NCBI GenBank assembly: GCA_036804525.1
Contig: DAIRSE010000003.1
Location: 1 to 64,000 of the forward strand
Length of the DNA: 64,000 bases
DNA from: JBFLVT01 sp036804525
GTDB lineage: Bacteria; Bacillota; Desulfotomaculia; Desulfotomaculales; JASEER01
Reading direction: 5' to 3'
The position numbers and the translations under genes were made by a program. The notes beneath the pieces are model-generated. The model was not told the DNA's origin. It made no database searches and saw nothing but the letters and a program-made list of their open reading frames with translations. This document shows, piece by piece, positions 1-8,878 of the stretch. Each line of letters starts with the position of its first letter. Position 1 is the stretch's first letter.

Positions 1-634
1 CGTCCGAGATGTACAGCCAGGAGGTGCCCCCGTATTCCTTCTCGCCATAAACGGCAGGCTGGTATTTCCCTGGGTTCGCCGCGATGCGCTGCTTGGCCTC
101 TTCCAGAAGCTCCTTACGGACGCCGTACTTGAGGGCGCCTGTCGGACAGGCGCTGGCGCAGGCCGGGGCCAAGCCCTCCTTCTGTCGGTCGGCGCAGAAG
201 GTGCACTTCTTGACTTCAGGGAAGGCCCTATCCCACTCGTAGGAGGGAACGCCGAACGGGCATGCCAGCATGCAGTAGCGGCAGCCGACGCAGATATTGG
301 GCTTGTAAACAACTGGACCGTCGGCAAGCTTGACAAAAGCGTGCACGAAGCAGGCCGATTCGCAAGCAGGCTCTTCGCAGTGGAAACACTGATTCTTGAC
401 AAACCGCCACTTGATACCGCCGTTGTTTTCCTCCACGAGCCGGAAGGCGACACGCGTCCAGGTGGTGGCAGTAGTCTTGGGCGGATTGGTCCAGTCATTG
501 GTAAAGCTGGTCTTCTCCGCCGGTAGGTTGTTCCAGTTCTTGCAAGCCACCTGGCAGCTGCGGCAGCCTATGCATTTACTAACGTCAACCAGAACACCCT
601 TCCTGTCTTCGTTAAGGTGAGTGTATCCGGCCAC
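1..634 (-). CDS. Formate dehydrogenase iron-sulfur (beta) subunit, partial
   Basis: Electron-transfer subunit carrying electrons from the molybdenum subunit towards a membrane quinone or cytochrome partner. The visible 211 codons hold four cysteine clusters: CIGCRSCQVAC near residue 20, CFHCEEPAC near 85, CVGCRYCMLAC near 115 and CTFC with a later CASAC near 145-160, enough for four [4Fe-4S] centres as in FdnH/HybA-type proteins. The start is GTG at 634, preceded by GGAGGT at a normal distance and 39 bases after the stop of the catalytic subunit, so the two are co-transcribed. The second cluster lacks the usual proline after its last cysteine (it reads ACFVHAF). The C-terminus, where a membrane anchor would be expected, lies beyond the window. 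Confidence 0.93.
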   Translation of the reverse strand, partial: MAGYTHLNEDRKGVLVDVSKCIGCRSCQVACKNWNNLPAEKTSFTNDWTNPPKTTATTWTRVAFRLVEENNGGIKWRFVKNQCFHCEEPACESACFVHAFVKLADGPVVYKPNICVGCRYCMLACPFGVPSYEWDRAFPEVKKCTFCADRQKEGLAPACASACPTGALKYGVRKELLEEAKQRIAANPGKYQPAVYGEKEYGGTSWLYISD

Positions 635-673
635 TAAGTTCACCTCCGCTAGTTAGCGTATGGATCATACCGG

Positions 674-3600
674 CTAAGCTTTGCGAATGTTGCAGAGCCA
701 GGCCTTGTACTCCGGAATGTTGGTATTCGGGTCACCCACGCACGGGGTAAGGTCGTTGGCCGACGCGCCGGGAGCATCCGTCTGGTAGCCCCAGTGCCAC
801 GGCAGGCCGATGATCTCATAGGTGGCCCCGTTGACATTAACAGGTCGCACCAGCGGCGTTACACAGGCCTTGCAGGTGATCTCTCCGCGGGCCGAGGAAA
901 CAATCACGTCATCCCCCGGTTTGATCCCCAGCTTCTGGGCTAAGCCAGGCGAGATCATGGCAAACATCTCCGGCATCAGTTCGGCCAGGAACGGCGTGTT
1001 GCGGGTCAGGGCGCCGCTCTGGTAATGCTCCACAACCCGGTGCGTGGTCGCGATATACGGGAAGTCGGGGCTCCCGACCGGCGCCAGGAACGAGAATCCG
1101 CCGCGGCGCTTGGTGGCCAGCGGGTTGTTCTGCTGTTTGCTCAGCAGGTTCTGCACCGGCGTCTCGATCGGTTCGTAGTGCTCGGGGAACGGACCTTCCT
1201 TCATCCCGTTGGCGAACAGCCTTCCAACACCCTCGGGGTTCATGATGAACGGGGTCTTGGCGCTCTTCTCCGGCGGGTTTGGTTCCTTGGTCTTGGGATC
1301 AACAGCGGCAAAGTCGGGCACGTCGTTGGTAATCCATTTACCCGCCGCAGCGTCCCACTTTACAAGCGTACGGCTTGGGTCCCAAGGATTGCCGGCCGGG
1401 TCGCAGGAAGCACGGTTGTAAACGATACGCCGGTTAACCGGCCAGGAGAACGCCCACTTCGGGAAGAGTCCCAGCCCGGACGGGTCGCTGTTGTCGCGGC
1501 GCTTGCAGTTCGGCACCTTGAGATCCTTGTCAGGAGCGAAGTAGCCGCCGTAAATCCAGCACCCGCAAGCTGTGCTGCCGTCATCCTTTAACGCGGCGAA
1601 ACTGGCAATCGGTTTGCCGTCCTCAACGGTATAACCGTTGATCTCGAGCATAACCTTGTCGAGCTCGGGTTCCTCGCCGTGACCGTAATCCCACTTCATC
1701 TTGAGGATGGGATCGGGGAACTTGCCGCCTTGCTTGGCATACAGATCCCGGATGGCCAGGAAGAGCTTGTTGGCGATCCACAGGTCGCTCTTGGAGTCGC
1801 CCAGCGGCTCAATGGCCTTCCAGCGGTACTGCGCCCAGCGGCCGCTGTTAGTAACCGTACCTTCCTTTTCGTACGGCCCGCAGGCCGGCAGGAAGAAGAC
1901 CTCGGTCTTGATGCTCTTGGGATCGACACCCGGCCGCTTCCAGAAAGCAGCCGTCTCGGTTTCCACCATGTCTACGGCAACCATCCACTCCAACTGCTCC
2001 ATCGCCTTCTTGGCGGCAATAGCGCCTGGGCCGCCTACCGCGGGGTTCTGCCCCCAGGCAAAGAAGCCCTTGATCCGGCCGATCTCCATCTCCTCGAAAA
2101 TAGCCATATGGGAATGGTCCCTGCCGTCCAGCTTGGGCAGCCAGTCGAAGCAGAAGTCGTTCTCCTTCGTGGCCTGCTCTCCGTAGAAAGCTTTAAGCAT
2201 GCTGATTACGAACTTCGGCCTGTTCGACCAGTAACCCGCCTTGGGCGTCTCCTTCTCGACGTACATCGCCAGGTCCTTGTGCAGAGTGGCGTTCGGAGCG
2301 GGGTTATAGCCCGGGATGTAGTGGAAGAGCATGGCCATGTCGGTCGAGCCCTGCACGTTGGACTCGCCGCGCTGGGCGTTGACGCCGCCGCCGGCCATTC
2401 CGATGTTGCCAAGCAGGAGCTGCAGCATGGCCGTGCAGCGCACGTTCTGTCCGCCGTACGTATGCTGGGTTATACCCATAGCATAGATGATGTTCCCGAC
2501 CTTGTTCGGCACGCCGGTGGAACAGTAGAGCTTGCAAGCCTCGATGTAGGCATCCTTGTTAACACCGGTAACCTTGCAAACCGTGTCCACGTCGTAGCGG
2601 GCCAGGTGCTTCTTCAGCAACTGCCAGACGCAGTTCGGGTCCTGCAGGGTCGGATCGGTCTTGGGCTTGTCGTCCGGGCCCATCTGGTACTGCCAGGTCT
2701 TGGTCTCATACTTCGCAGCCTTGTCGCCTTCCTTGGGAACAAAACCCGAGAAGAGACCGTCGTTATCCCCAGGCAGTTTAAACTCCGGATCAACAAGGTA
2801 GGAAGCGTTGGTGTAGTTGATGACGTAGTCATGAAAGTAGAGGTTGTTCTGGATGGCATAGTTCATCATGCCGAGCAGGAAAGGTATGTCGGTACCGGGT
2901 CGGATCTGTAAGTAAAGGTCCGACAAGGCGGCACTCTTGGAGAACCGCGGGTCGACACAGATAATCTTGGCGCCTCTGTTCTCCCGGGCATTAAGAATCC
3001 ACTTGAAGGCGATCGGGTGGTTCTCCGCCGGGTTGGCTCCGATGATCATGAAGACGTCCGTATTCTTGTAGTCTACCCAGTGGTTGGTCATCACGCCTCT
3101 ACCGAAGCTGTTGGCCAGACCGGCCACAGTTGTAGAGTGTCAGAGGCGGGCGTGGTGATCGATGTTGATCACGCCAAGAGCGCGGTGCATTTTGTGGAGC
3201 AGGTAGTTCTCCTCGTTGTCGAGAGAGGCGCTACCAAGGTGGGCGATGGCCTGAGTCCGGTTGACCGGCACTTCTACTTCCGTCTCGTTGCCGTCCTTGT
3301 CCTTGAACTTGACCTTCTGGGTTTCTTCCCAGTTTTCGTCACGAGCCTTTTTGACGCGCTTCGCGATCTCGCTGATGGCCCAGTTCCAATCCTTCTCTTC
3401 CCAGTCCAGAGCGCCGGGAGCGCGGTAGAGAACCTTGGTCATCCGGCGCGGGTTCGGTACCCGCTTGCCATCCTTGTCAACCACAAAGGTAAGGGTGGAA
3501 ATCGAGCTGCCCTTACAGCACATGCCGCCGCGGTTGATCGGATGGTCAGGGTCGCCCTCGCTGAAGATGATCTTACCGTCCTGCGTGTGGACAATGGCGC

Positions 3601-3790
3601 CGCAACCGCCGCCACAGAAAGGACAGATCGTTGCCGTTTCCTTGGCATACTTCAGCCTGAATTCACGCATCGGGATGTGCGCAGGTATGTTGATTCCGGC
3701 TTCGGCTACGCTGCTCCCCTCAAACAGCGATAGCCCTGCGGCACTGATCCCCAGAGACTTAAGAAAATCCCTTCTGCTAAGTTTGCGCAT
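674..3790 (-). CDS. fdhA: Selenocysteine-containing, Tat-exported formate dehydrogenase catalytic subunit
   Basis: Molybdopterin (Mo or W) enzyme oxidising formate to CO2. The N-terminus SRRDFLK followed by a hydrophobic stretch is a twin-arginine signal, so it should act outside the cytoplasmic membrane. A [4Fe-4S] motif CPFCGGGC then CC follows. The frame is interrupted at 3140-3142 by TGA exactly where the family has its active-site residue (context HHARL-U-HSTTVAGL); both sides continue the same protein, giving 1038 residues with Sec at 217. This length fits FdnG-type enzymes (about 1015). ATG at 3790 is preferred because it opens directly on MRKLSRRDF; a TTG at 3802 sits only two bases from a GGGGGG tract. 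Conventional gene callers would split it into 3140-3802 and 674-3127. Confidence 0.95.
3110..3142 (-). promoter_or_regulatory. SECIS element and UGA selenocysteine codon
   Basis: Immediately after the UGA, the mRNA forms a short hairpin: a 5-bp stem UGGCC/GGCCA (3126-3122 with 3116-3112) closing the loop GGUCU at 3121-3117. The loop starts 18 bases after the UGA. A GGUCU apical loop at this spacing is what I recall for E. coli fdhF, the standard SelB-binding SECIS. This supports recoding of the TGA as selenocysteine rather than termination. Confidence 0.88.
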
Positions 3791-3925
3791 GCTAAATCTC
3801 AAGACCCCCCTTCAAGTCTTCGGCTAACCAGTTAGTCAATGATTAGTACCCGGCAAAACCCCTCCTTCCCTGATCGTAATAAGCTTCACAAGGGGGCTTG
3901 TTCCGTCCGCTACGCCTTCGCACTT

Positions 3926-3955
3926 ACTATAGCACAGGCTTGGAAAGCCTGTCAA
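3926..3955 (-). promoter_or_regulatory. Formate dehydrogenase promoter with overlapping palindromic operator candidate
   Basis: On the minus strand TTGACA (3955-3950) and TATAGT (3931-3926) are separated by 18 bases, a near-consensus sigma-A promoter about 120-135 bases upstream of fdhA. The spacer is largely occupied by a palindrome at 3934-3952: ACAGGCTT, three bases, AAGCCTGT (8-bp perfect arms). Its position between -35 and -10 is that of a repressor or MerR-type activator site. The regulator is unknown. Confidence 0.7.
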
Positions 3956-3990
3956 CAGAACGAATCGGCGGGTTCAGAGCCCATCGATTC

Positions 3991-4122
3991 GGTAGTAGGT
4001 AGAAGGTAGTAGGACTCGAGGGAATTCCCCCGTACCCCATCCGAGTGCCGAATGCCGAGTGCTGAGCACCATCATATACCCACGTCCTACGTGCTGCCTC
4101 CCAAGTCCTGAGTCCTAAGTCT
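3991..4122. repeat. Three degenerate heptanucleotide tandem arrays
   Basis: Three separate runs keep exact 7-base register: 3991-4018 (GGTAGTA-type, 4 units), 4043-4070 (GAGTGCC-type, 4 units) and 4081-4122 (AAGTCCT-type, 6 units). The last overlaps the 3' end of the LOG-like gene and encodes its C-terminal tail. An anchor motif GGACTCGAGGGAATTCCCC at 4012-4030 lies between the first two; its complement recurs near 56 kb. Confidence 0.8.
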
Positions 4123-4575
4123 ATTAAGGATATACTCTATCGCTTCCAGCGGATTAGCCGCGGCGAATACCCCTTTGAGGTGTCCGCTCTGTACACCCGC
4201 ACAATCCCCAAGACAAGCCACCGGACGGGCGAATTTAAGCCCAAGGGAGATCTCCGAAAGTGTTCCGTACCCGCCCCCTATCGCAATCAAACCATCGGCG
4301 GCGCAGGCGATGACAGCATTTCTCGCGTTGCCTAAACCGGTTGCCAGAGCCACTGACAGATAGGGGTTGCCCTCCTCCCTGGTCGTCCCCGGAAGGATCC
4401 CCACGACCATGCCCCCCTGGCTGCGCACACCCCTGGCAACCGCTTCCATAACGCCACCCCGCCCCCCACAGAGGACGACAATCCCGCGGCGAGCCAGTTG
4501 GGAACCCGTTTCCTCGGCCCATGACGCCTCCTGGCGTGAACATGTGTTGCCGCCGACGACCCCGATATACACCAA
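4087..4575 (-). CDS. LOG-like (TIGR00725 family) Rossmann-fold protein
   Basis: About 162 residues. The motifs VGGNTCS, CGGRGGVMEA and GGGYGTLSEI match the TIGR00725/lysine-decarboxylase-like family related to LOG phosphoribohydrolases and the DprA fold. The hallmark PGGxGTxxE of cytokinin-releasing LOG enzymes is here GGGYGTLSE, so nucleotide-monophosphate hydrolase activity is only a possibility. TTG at 4575 follows AGGAGG by nine bases and is preferred over ATG at 4608, which lies inside a heptamer array. The last ten residues (LRTQDLGGST) and the stop are encoded by another such array, suggesting the C-terminus has been rewritten by repeat insertion. It lies downstream of rex, behind a terminator-like hairpin. 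Confidence 0.8.
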   Translation of the reverse strand: MVYIGVVGGNTCSRQEASWAEETGSQLARRGIVVLCGGRGGVMEAVARGVRSQGGMVVGILPGTTREEGNPYLSVALATGLGNARNAVIACAADGLIAIGGGYGTLSEISLGLKFARPVACLGDCAGVQSGHLKGVFAAANPLEAIEYILNRLRTQDLGGST

Positions 4576-4596
4576 GAGCCGCAACCTCCTCAGTAT

Positions 4597-4687
4597 GGCA
4601 TTTAGCATTGAACATTGAGCATTGGGAGAACTGAAAAGTTGCGATTTCCAATCTCAATGCCCATGGCTCAATGCTCAATGCTAAATA
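4597..4687. repeat. Pair of inverted heptamer arrays forming a long stem
   Basis: Units of the AGCATTG type run at 4597-4624 and the complementary CTCAATG type at 4653-4687. The arms 4600-4620 and 4666-4686 are complementary over 21 bases with one mismatch, leaving a 45-base loop. The structure lies between rex and the LOG-like gene. Confidence 0.8.
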
Positions 4688-4710
4688 TGAAGAGCCGGCT
4701 TAACCGGCTC
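4681..4710 (-). terminator. Probable rex terminator
   Basis: Transcribed leftwards, GAGCCGG, a 5-base loop and CCGGCTC (4710-4692) are followed by a moderately U-rich tail (UUCAUAUUU). It starts 20 bases after the rex stop. The tail is weaker than a canonical one. Confidence 0.6.
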
Positions 4711-4729
4711 CTCGTCATCAGTGTCCATT

Positions 4730-5374
4730 CTACAGGGTAGTGTGCAGTTCGCGGAATGTTAAATTAAAAGTCAGGATCTCCAGCTTAACGGCCAGATCCA
4801 CGTTCCGGACAATAACATCACTAGGTAGGTCGAGCACAACGGGACCGAAAGTCAACAGGGCTTTGATACCGGCCCTGACTAATTCGTGAGCGATATCCTG
4901 AACTGCTCCCAGGGGAACGGCGATAATACCGATCTTCACGTCATGTTCCTTAACAACCTCGGGAATACGCTCCAGAGGCAGGACGTCCAAGTCCTGGATG
5001 CGCTTGCCGATCTTGAGCAGATCGTTATCAAAAACGCCGACAATATTGAATCCCCTGTCGAGGAAGCCGCGATAAGTACAAAGCGCAGTACCGAGGTTGC
5101 CCGCTCCTACAAGGATGACGGGCCAAGGCTTTGTAAGCCCCAGAATCTTCAGTATGTAATGGATCAGGTCCTTAACGTTATAACCCACTCCGCGGGTACC
5201 GAACTCGCCGAAGTAAGCGAGGTCTTTGCGCACTTGAGCCGGGCTGACGCCAACCCCCTTAGCGATATCTCCGGATGAAACGGTAATAACGCCCTTCTTT
5301 TCAAGCCTTTCCAAAAAACGGGAGTAAATCGACAGCCTTTGTATTGTCGCTTCAGGGATTCTAAGTGCCTTCAA
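4730..5374 (-). CDS. rex: Redox-sensing transcriptional repressor Rex
   Basis: Full-length Rex (214 residues). Residues 1-80 form the winged-helix DNA-binding domain (KGVGVSPAQVRKDLAYFGEFG is very typical). The Rossmann domain follows with the NAD-binding loop GAGNLG at residues 90-95 and an acidic residue in VFDND. Rex represses fermentation, hydrogenase and respiration genes when NADH/NAD is low. The start is TTG at 5374, eight bases after AGGAGG. It has its own promoter and is followed by a hairpin, so it is probably monocistronic. Likely targets in an organism with formate dehydrogenase and hydrogenase are energy genes, but I found no convincing Rex operator at fdhA. Confidence 0.96.
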   Translation of the reverse strand: MKALRIPEATIQRLSIYSRFLERLEKKGVITVSSGDIAKGVGVSPAQVRKDLAYFGEFGTRGVGYNVKDLIHYILKILGLTKPWPVILVGAGNLGTALCTYRGFLDRGFNIVGVFDNDLLKIGKRIQDLDVLPLERIPEVVKEHDVKIGIIAVPLGAVQDIAHELVRAGIKALLTFGPVVLDLPSDVIVRNVDLAVKLEILTFNLTFRELHTTL

Positions 5375-5450
5375 CCGGAAATCCTCCTATATTTTGTACC
5401 CCTTAAGATACACACAGGCCCTTGAACAAGCCGTATGCCCTTGCCCCTTA

Positions 5451-5480
5451 AGTATACAAGCCAATGGTGCTATTGGTCAA
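5451..5480 (-). promoter_or_regulatory. rex promoter
   Basis: TTGACC (5480-5475) and TATACT (5456-5451) with an 18-base spacer, about 75 bases upstream of the rex start. A half-site resembling TTGTTAA lies just upstream of the -35 but has no good second half. Confidence 0.65.
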
Positions 5481-5498
5481 TGTTTATTGTTAAATAAA

Positions 5499-6158
5499 TC
5501 ACTTGCTGCACGACTCTCTCAGGCGGCGGATTGCTTCCTGCACTCCGTCGGGGCTCTGGTATACGGACGACCCTGCAACAAGGATCCCGGCGCCTGCCGA
5601 CACTGCCAAGGGTGCAGTTTCCGGCGTAATGCCCCCGTCAACCTCAATGTCTGCGGCGAGGTTTCTCTCAGTCAGCATTCTCTTCAACTGCCCGATCTTA
5701 GGAAGCACCTCCGGAATGAACGACTGCCCCCCGAAGCCCGGGTTTACGGTCATCAATAAGACCTGGTCAACCAGGGAAAGCACGTATTCAATTGCGCTGA
5801 GAGGGGTCGACGGATTGAGAGCTACCCCCGCCCTAACCCCGTGCTGCCGGATGAACCGCAGCAAACGGTCAAGGTGCACGCTTGCTTCAGCGTGTACGGT
5901 AATTATGTCGGCTCCCGACTCGGCGAAGGCAGCGATGTACTTCTCAGGCTGCTCAATCATCAGATGCACGTCAAAGACCAACTTGCTGAGGGGGCGTATG
6001 GCGGCTACGACCACGGGTCCGATCGTGATGTTGGGCACAAAATGGCCGTCCATCACGTCAATATGAAGGTAATCGGCGCCCCCGGTCTCTGCAGTGCGCA
6101 CGTCCTCGCCCAGACGGGCAAAGTTGGCGGAAAGAATGGATGGAGCGATTTTAACCAA
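5499..6158 (-). CDS. rpe: Ribulose-phosphate 3-epimerase
   Basis: Interconverts ribulose 5-phosphate and xylulose 5-phosphate in the pentose phosphate pathway; cytoplasmic TIM barrel of 219 residues, normal length. The start MVKIAPSILSANF, the metal site HIDVMDGHFVPN and the late EVDGGI motif identify it. TTG at 6158 is used, two bases after the rsgA stop, with its ribosome-binding site inside the end of rsgA. It is the last gene of the priA-to-rpe block. Confidence 0.96.
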   Translation of the reverse strand: MVKIAPSILSANFARLGEDVRTAETGGADYLHIDVMDGHFVPNITIGPVVVAAIRPLSKLVFDVHLMIEQPEKYIAAFAESGADIITVHAEASVHLDRLLRFIRQHGVRAGVALNPSTPLSAIEYVLSLVDQVLLMTVNPGFGGQSFIPEVLPKIGQLKRMLTERNLAADIEVDGGITPETAPLAVSAGAGILVAGSSVYQSPDGVQEAIRRLRESCSK

Positions 6159-6160
6159 TA

Positions 6161-7033
6161 TTAGTATCTCCTCTCCCGGCTGATGATCTCATCCAAAAAC
6201 CCCTGGTAGTGGCGATAGCGAAAGTCAGCCACCTTTCCCTCGACAACCGCGTTTTTGACGGCACAGCCGGGCTCCCGGTAATGCAGGCAGCTGCTAAACC
6301 GGCACAGGCCTATCAAATCGCGCATCTCGGGAAATAAAGAAGCCAACGCTTCAGGGGACACTTCGGGCAGCGCAAGGCTCGAAAAACCCGGCGCGTCGGC
6401 TGCCAGACCGCCCGCTTTCAAACGCAGCAGCTCCGTGTGGCGGGTGGTGTGGCGCCCGCGGCGGAGTTTACGGCTGATATCCCCGGTAGGCAGCTGGGCA
6501 CCCGGCACAAGCAGGTTGATCAGGCTGCTTTTCCCCACTCCTGATGGGCCGGCGAATACAGAAATCCGGTCTTTGAGGAGGTTTTCCAGCTCGGGGATAC
6601 CCTCTCCGGTAACAGTGCTTGTGACCACCACCGGGTAGCCGGCCGCGCGGTAGGCATCCGCCCATTCCGGCTTCGGTTCATCAAGAACTAGGTCGTGTTT
6701 ATTTAGAGTAATAAGCGCCTCCAAATTCGCCGCCTCGGCCTGGATGAGCATCCGGTCGACCAGGTTGAGGACGGGGTCCGGTTCCCGAAAAGCAACGACT
6801 AAAACTACAAGATCAACGTTGGCGATCCTGGGTCGCGGCAGCACCGACCGCCGCGGCAGGATCCCGGCCACCACGCCTCTCCCGCCTGAAAAAACCTCGA
6901 CCAGCACCTGGTCCCCCACCAGTACTTGATCGCGTCCTTTAAACTTTCCCCGCAAGGTACACTCAAGGTCCTGTCCTTCGCTGTGAACGTAGTAGTAACC
7001 GCCGTAGGCCTTCACCACTACACCTTTGAGCAT
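6161..7033 (-). CDS. rsgA: Small ribosomal subunit biogenesis GTPase RsgA
   Basis: Late 30S assembly GTPase, 290 residues. An N-terminal OB-fold precedes the circularly permuted GTPase domain, in which the G4 motif (TLNKHDL) comes before G1 (GPSGVGKSS) and G3 (DAPGF). The C-terminal zinc site CRFSSCLHYREPGC is intact. It lies between prkC and rpe as in Bacillus; its neighbour PrkC is known to phosphorylate RsgA-type GTPases in that genus. Confidence 0.96.
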   Translation of the reverse strand: MLKGVVVKAYGGYYYVHSEGQDLECTLRGKFKGRDQVLVGDQVLVEVFSGGRGVVAGILPRRSVLPRPRIANVDLVVLVVAFREPDPVLNLVDRMLIQAEAANLEALITLNKHDLVLDEPKPEWADAYRAAGYPVVVTSTVTGEGIPELENLLKDRISVFAGPSGVGKSSLINLLVPGAQLPTGDISRKLRRGRHTTRHTELLRLKAGGLAADAPGFSSLALPEVSPEALASLFPEMRDLIGLCRFSSCLHYREPGCAVKNAVVEGKVADFRYRHYQGFLDEIISRERRY

Positions 7034-7072
7034 CGGTTCAGCCCCTATTGCCTGAATGGCCTGGATAAAAAG

Positions 7073-8878
7073 CTATTCCAGGGTCTTCTCGTCAGACAGC
7101 TTGCCGTCCAAATAAATCCGCACGGTCGCCCTGCCGTAATACTTGATCCGTTTGGCCACGCGGTCGCCGGAATCGTGGGTACCGGCATAGACTTCCTGCT
7201 CTCCGTAAGCGTCGCGCATCATTATCTGGAGCTGGTGCTGCTGCCCGTCCCTGGGGATGGACACGTAAACCATCGCTGTCTGAGCCTTCGGGCCCGGCCC
7301 TGTGCTTACAGTTACCCGGATAACCTTACCCTCTTCAGCCTGGGTGGAAGGAGGGGGATCCTGAGCAATAACCACTCCCTCAGGCCACTCGTTGCTGGGG
7401 GCCTTTTCTACGTTGCTGTCGATGTCAAACCCCGCGTCTTGAGCCTGTTGCCGGGCGGCGTCAAGAGTAAGGCCGGTCAGGTCCGGGATTTGCAGGTATA
7501 CCGGCGTAGCTCCCTTACTGATATAGAGCTTCACGGCGGAACCGCGGGGGCTCTCGGTGTTGGCCGGAGGTTCCTGGCGGACTACCGTTCCCCGCGGCAA
7601 TAATTCATCGTATATCTCTTCCTGACCTCCGATCTTAAAGCCGGCGTTTTCAAGGACCAATTGGGCATCCCCGACCGGACGGTTGACCACGTCAGGAACC
7701 TGGATTAACTCCGGCCCTTTGCTTACCGTCAAAAAGATGGTGCGCCGCTGTTTAACCTTTGTATGCGGCGGGATGTCCTGGGATATAACCCTGCCTTGCT
7801 CGACCTCATTGTGATAAACCTCGGAAATATCGGCCAAGAGCTTCCGCAGCTCAAGCTCACGCTTGGCCTCCTCGACAGTCAGGCCGACGACGTCGGGAAC
7901 ATCGACCTCGGGAACGTAAAGGTAGGACCTGATAGCCCAGTAGGAACCGCCGACAAGAGCGAGGACGATCAGGGCTATGCCTATCCACGCCATAGCCGGC
8001 AAAGGACGCCTGTGTTTCACCGGCCGAAAGATCCTGGTCTGAGAGTCATCCAGCTCCGCTCCTTCAGGAAGCGCGGCCTTCAAATCCAACGCCATTTCCC
8101 ATGCCGATTGATAACGGTCTCCCGGCTTCTTGGCCAGGGACTTCAAAACTACTCTTTCCAGGTCCTTAGAAACCATACTGTTGCGCTGGTGCAAAGACGG
8201 GGGCGGGTCTTTGATATGCCTCAGGGCTACGGTCACAGGATTGGAACCTGAGAACGGGACGCCCCCGGCAAGCATCTCGTAGAGGACGACACCGAGAGAA
8301 TAAATGTCGGACCTGGCGTCTGACAGGTCGCCTTGTGCCTGCTCCGGCGATACATAGTGCACAGAGCCGACCATGCTTTTCGTACTCGTCAGTGTTGAGC
8401 CCGTTGTTTCCCTGGCGATGCCGAAATCGGCGAGCTTCGCCTGCCCGTCCCTTGTAATCAGGATGTTGTGCGGCTTAACGTCCCGATGGACGATCTTGTG
8501 CTGGTGGGCATGCTCTAAGGCATCGCAAATCTGTACCGCAATCTGGACAGCCCTTTGAGGATCAAAAGGCGCTTCGCGCCTAATCAGGGTCTTTAAGTCC
8601 TCCCCGTCGACAAATTCCATGACGAGGTAATGGACCTCCCTTTCCCGCCCGACATCGTAGACGTTAACAATGTTGGGGTGGGACAAGCTGGCCACGGATT
8701 GCGCTTCCCGGCTGAATCGAGCCACAAACTCCTCGTCGGCGCTGAACTCGGGACGGAGAATCTTGACGGTTACAGGGCGATGGAGAAGCTGGTCGTAGGC
8801 TTTGTAAACCACCGCCATCCCGCCCTCGCCGAGCTTTTCTTCGATCCTGTAGCGGTTGCCCAGCGTTTGCCCAATCAT
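7073..8878 (-). CDS. prkC: Membrane Ser/Thr protein kinase with PASTA repeats (PrkC)
   Basis: Eukaryotic-type kinase sensing peptidoglycan. Residues 1-270 are the kinase: glycine loop GEGGMAVVYKA, lysine in VTVKIL, catalytic HRDVKPHN, DFGIA and SPEQA. A basic juxtamembrane stretch precedes one membrane helix near residues 295-320 (AWIGIALIVLALVGG), followed by three extracellular PASTA repeats (VPDVVGLT, VPDVVNRP, IPDLTGLT) and a C-terminal beta-rich extension. It is 601 residues long. ATG overlaps the prpC stop by four bases (ATGA), so kinase and phosphatase are translationally coupled. In Bacillus, PrkC triggers spore germination in response to muropeptides, which fits this spore former. 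Confidence 0.96.
   Translation of the reverse strand: MIGQTLGNRYRIEEKLGEGGMAVVYKAYDQLLHRPVTVKILRPEFSADEEFVARFSREAQSVASLSHPNIVNVYDVGREREVHYLVMEFVDGEDLKTLIRREAPFDPQRAVQIAVQICDALEHAHQHKIVHRDVKPHNILITRDGQAKLADFGIARETTGSTLTSTKSMVGSVHYVSPEQAQGDLSDARSDIYSLGVVLYEMLAGGVPFSGSNPVTVALRHIKDPPPSLHQRNSMVSKDLERVVLKSLAKKPGDRYQSAWEMALDLKAALPEGAELDDSQTRIFRPVKHRRPLPAMAWIGIALIVLALVGGSYWAIRSYLYVPEVDVPDVVGLTVEEAKRELELRKLLADISEVYHNEVEQGRVISQDIPPHTKVKQRRTIFLTVSKGPELIQVPDVVNRPVGDAQLVLENAGFKIGGQEEIYDELLPRGTVVRQEPPANTESPRGSAVKLYISKGATPVYLQIPDLTGLTLDAARQQAQDAGFDIDSNVEKAPSNEWPEGVVIAQDPPPSTQAEEGKVIRVTVSTGPGPKAQTAMVYVSIPRDGQQHQLQIMMRDAYGEQEVYAGTHDSGDRVAKRIKYYGRATVRIYLDGKLSDEKTLE

Noticed and set aside
1679..2911. Long open frame on the plus strand inside fdhA
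   Set aside because: Antisense shadow of a well-supported gene; no family motif and no separate ribosome-binding context.
3140..3142. In-frame TGA as a nonsense mutation making fdhA a pseudogene
   Set aside because: It falls at the selenocysteine position of the family, is followed by a SECIS-like hairpin, and the window encodes tRNA-Sec.
5475..5500. Rex operator upstream of rex (TTGTTAAATAAATCAC)
   Set aside because: Only the left half matches the clostridial Rex consensus; the right half does not.
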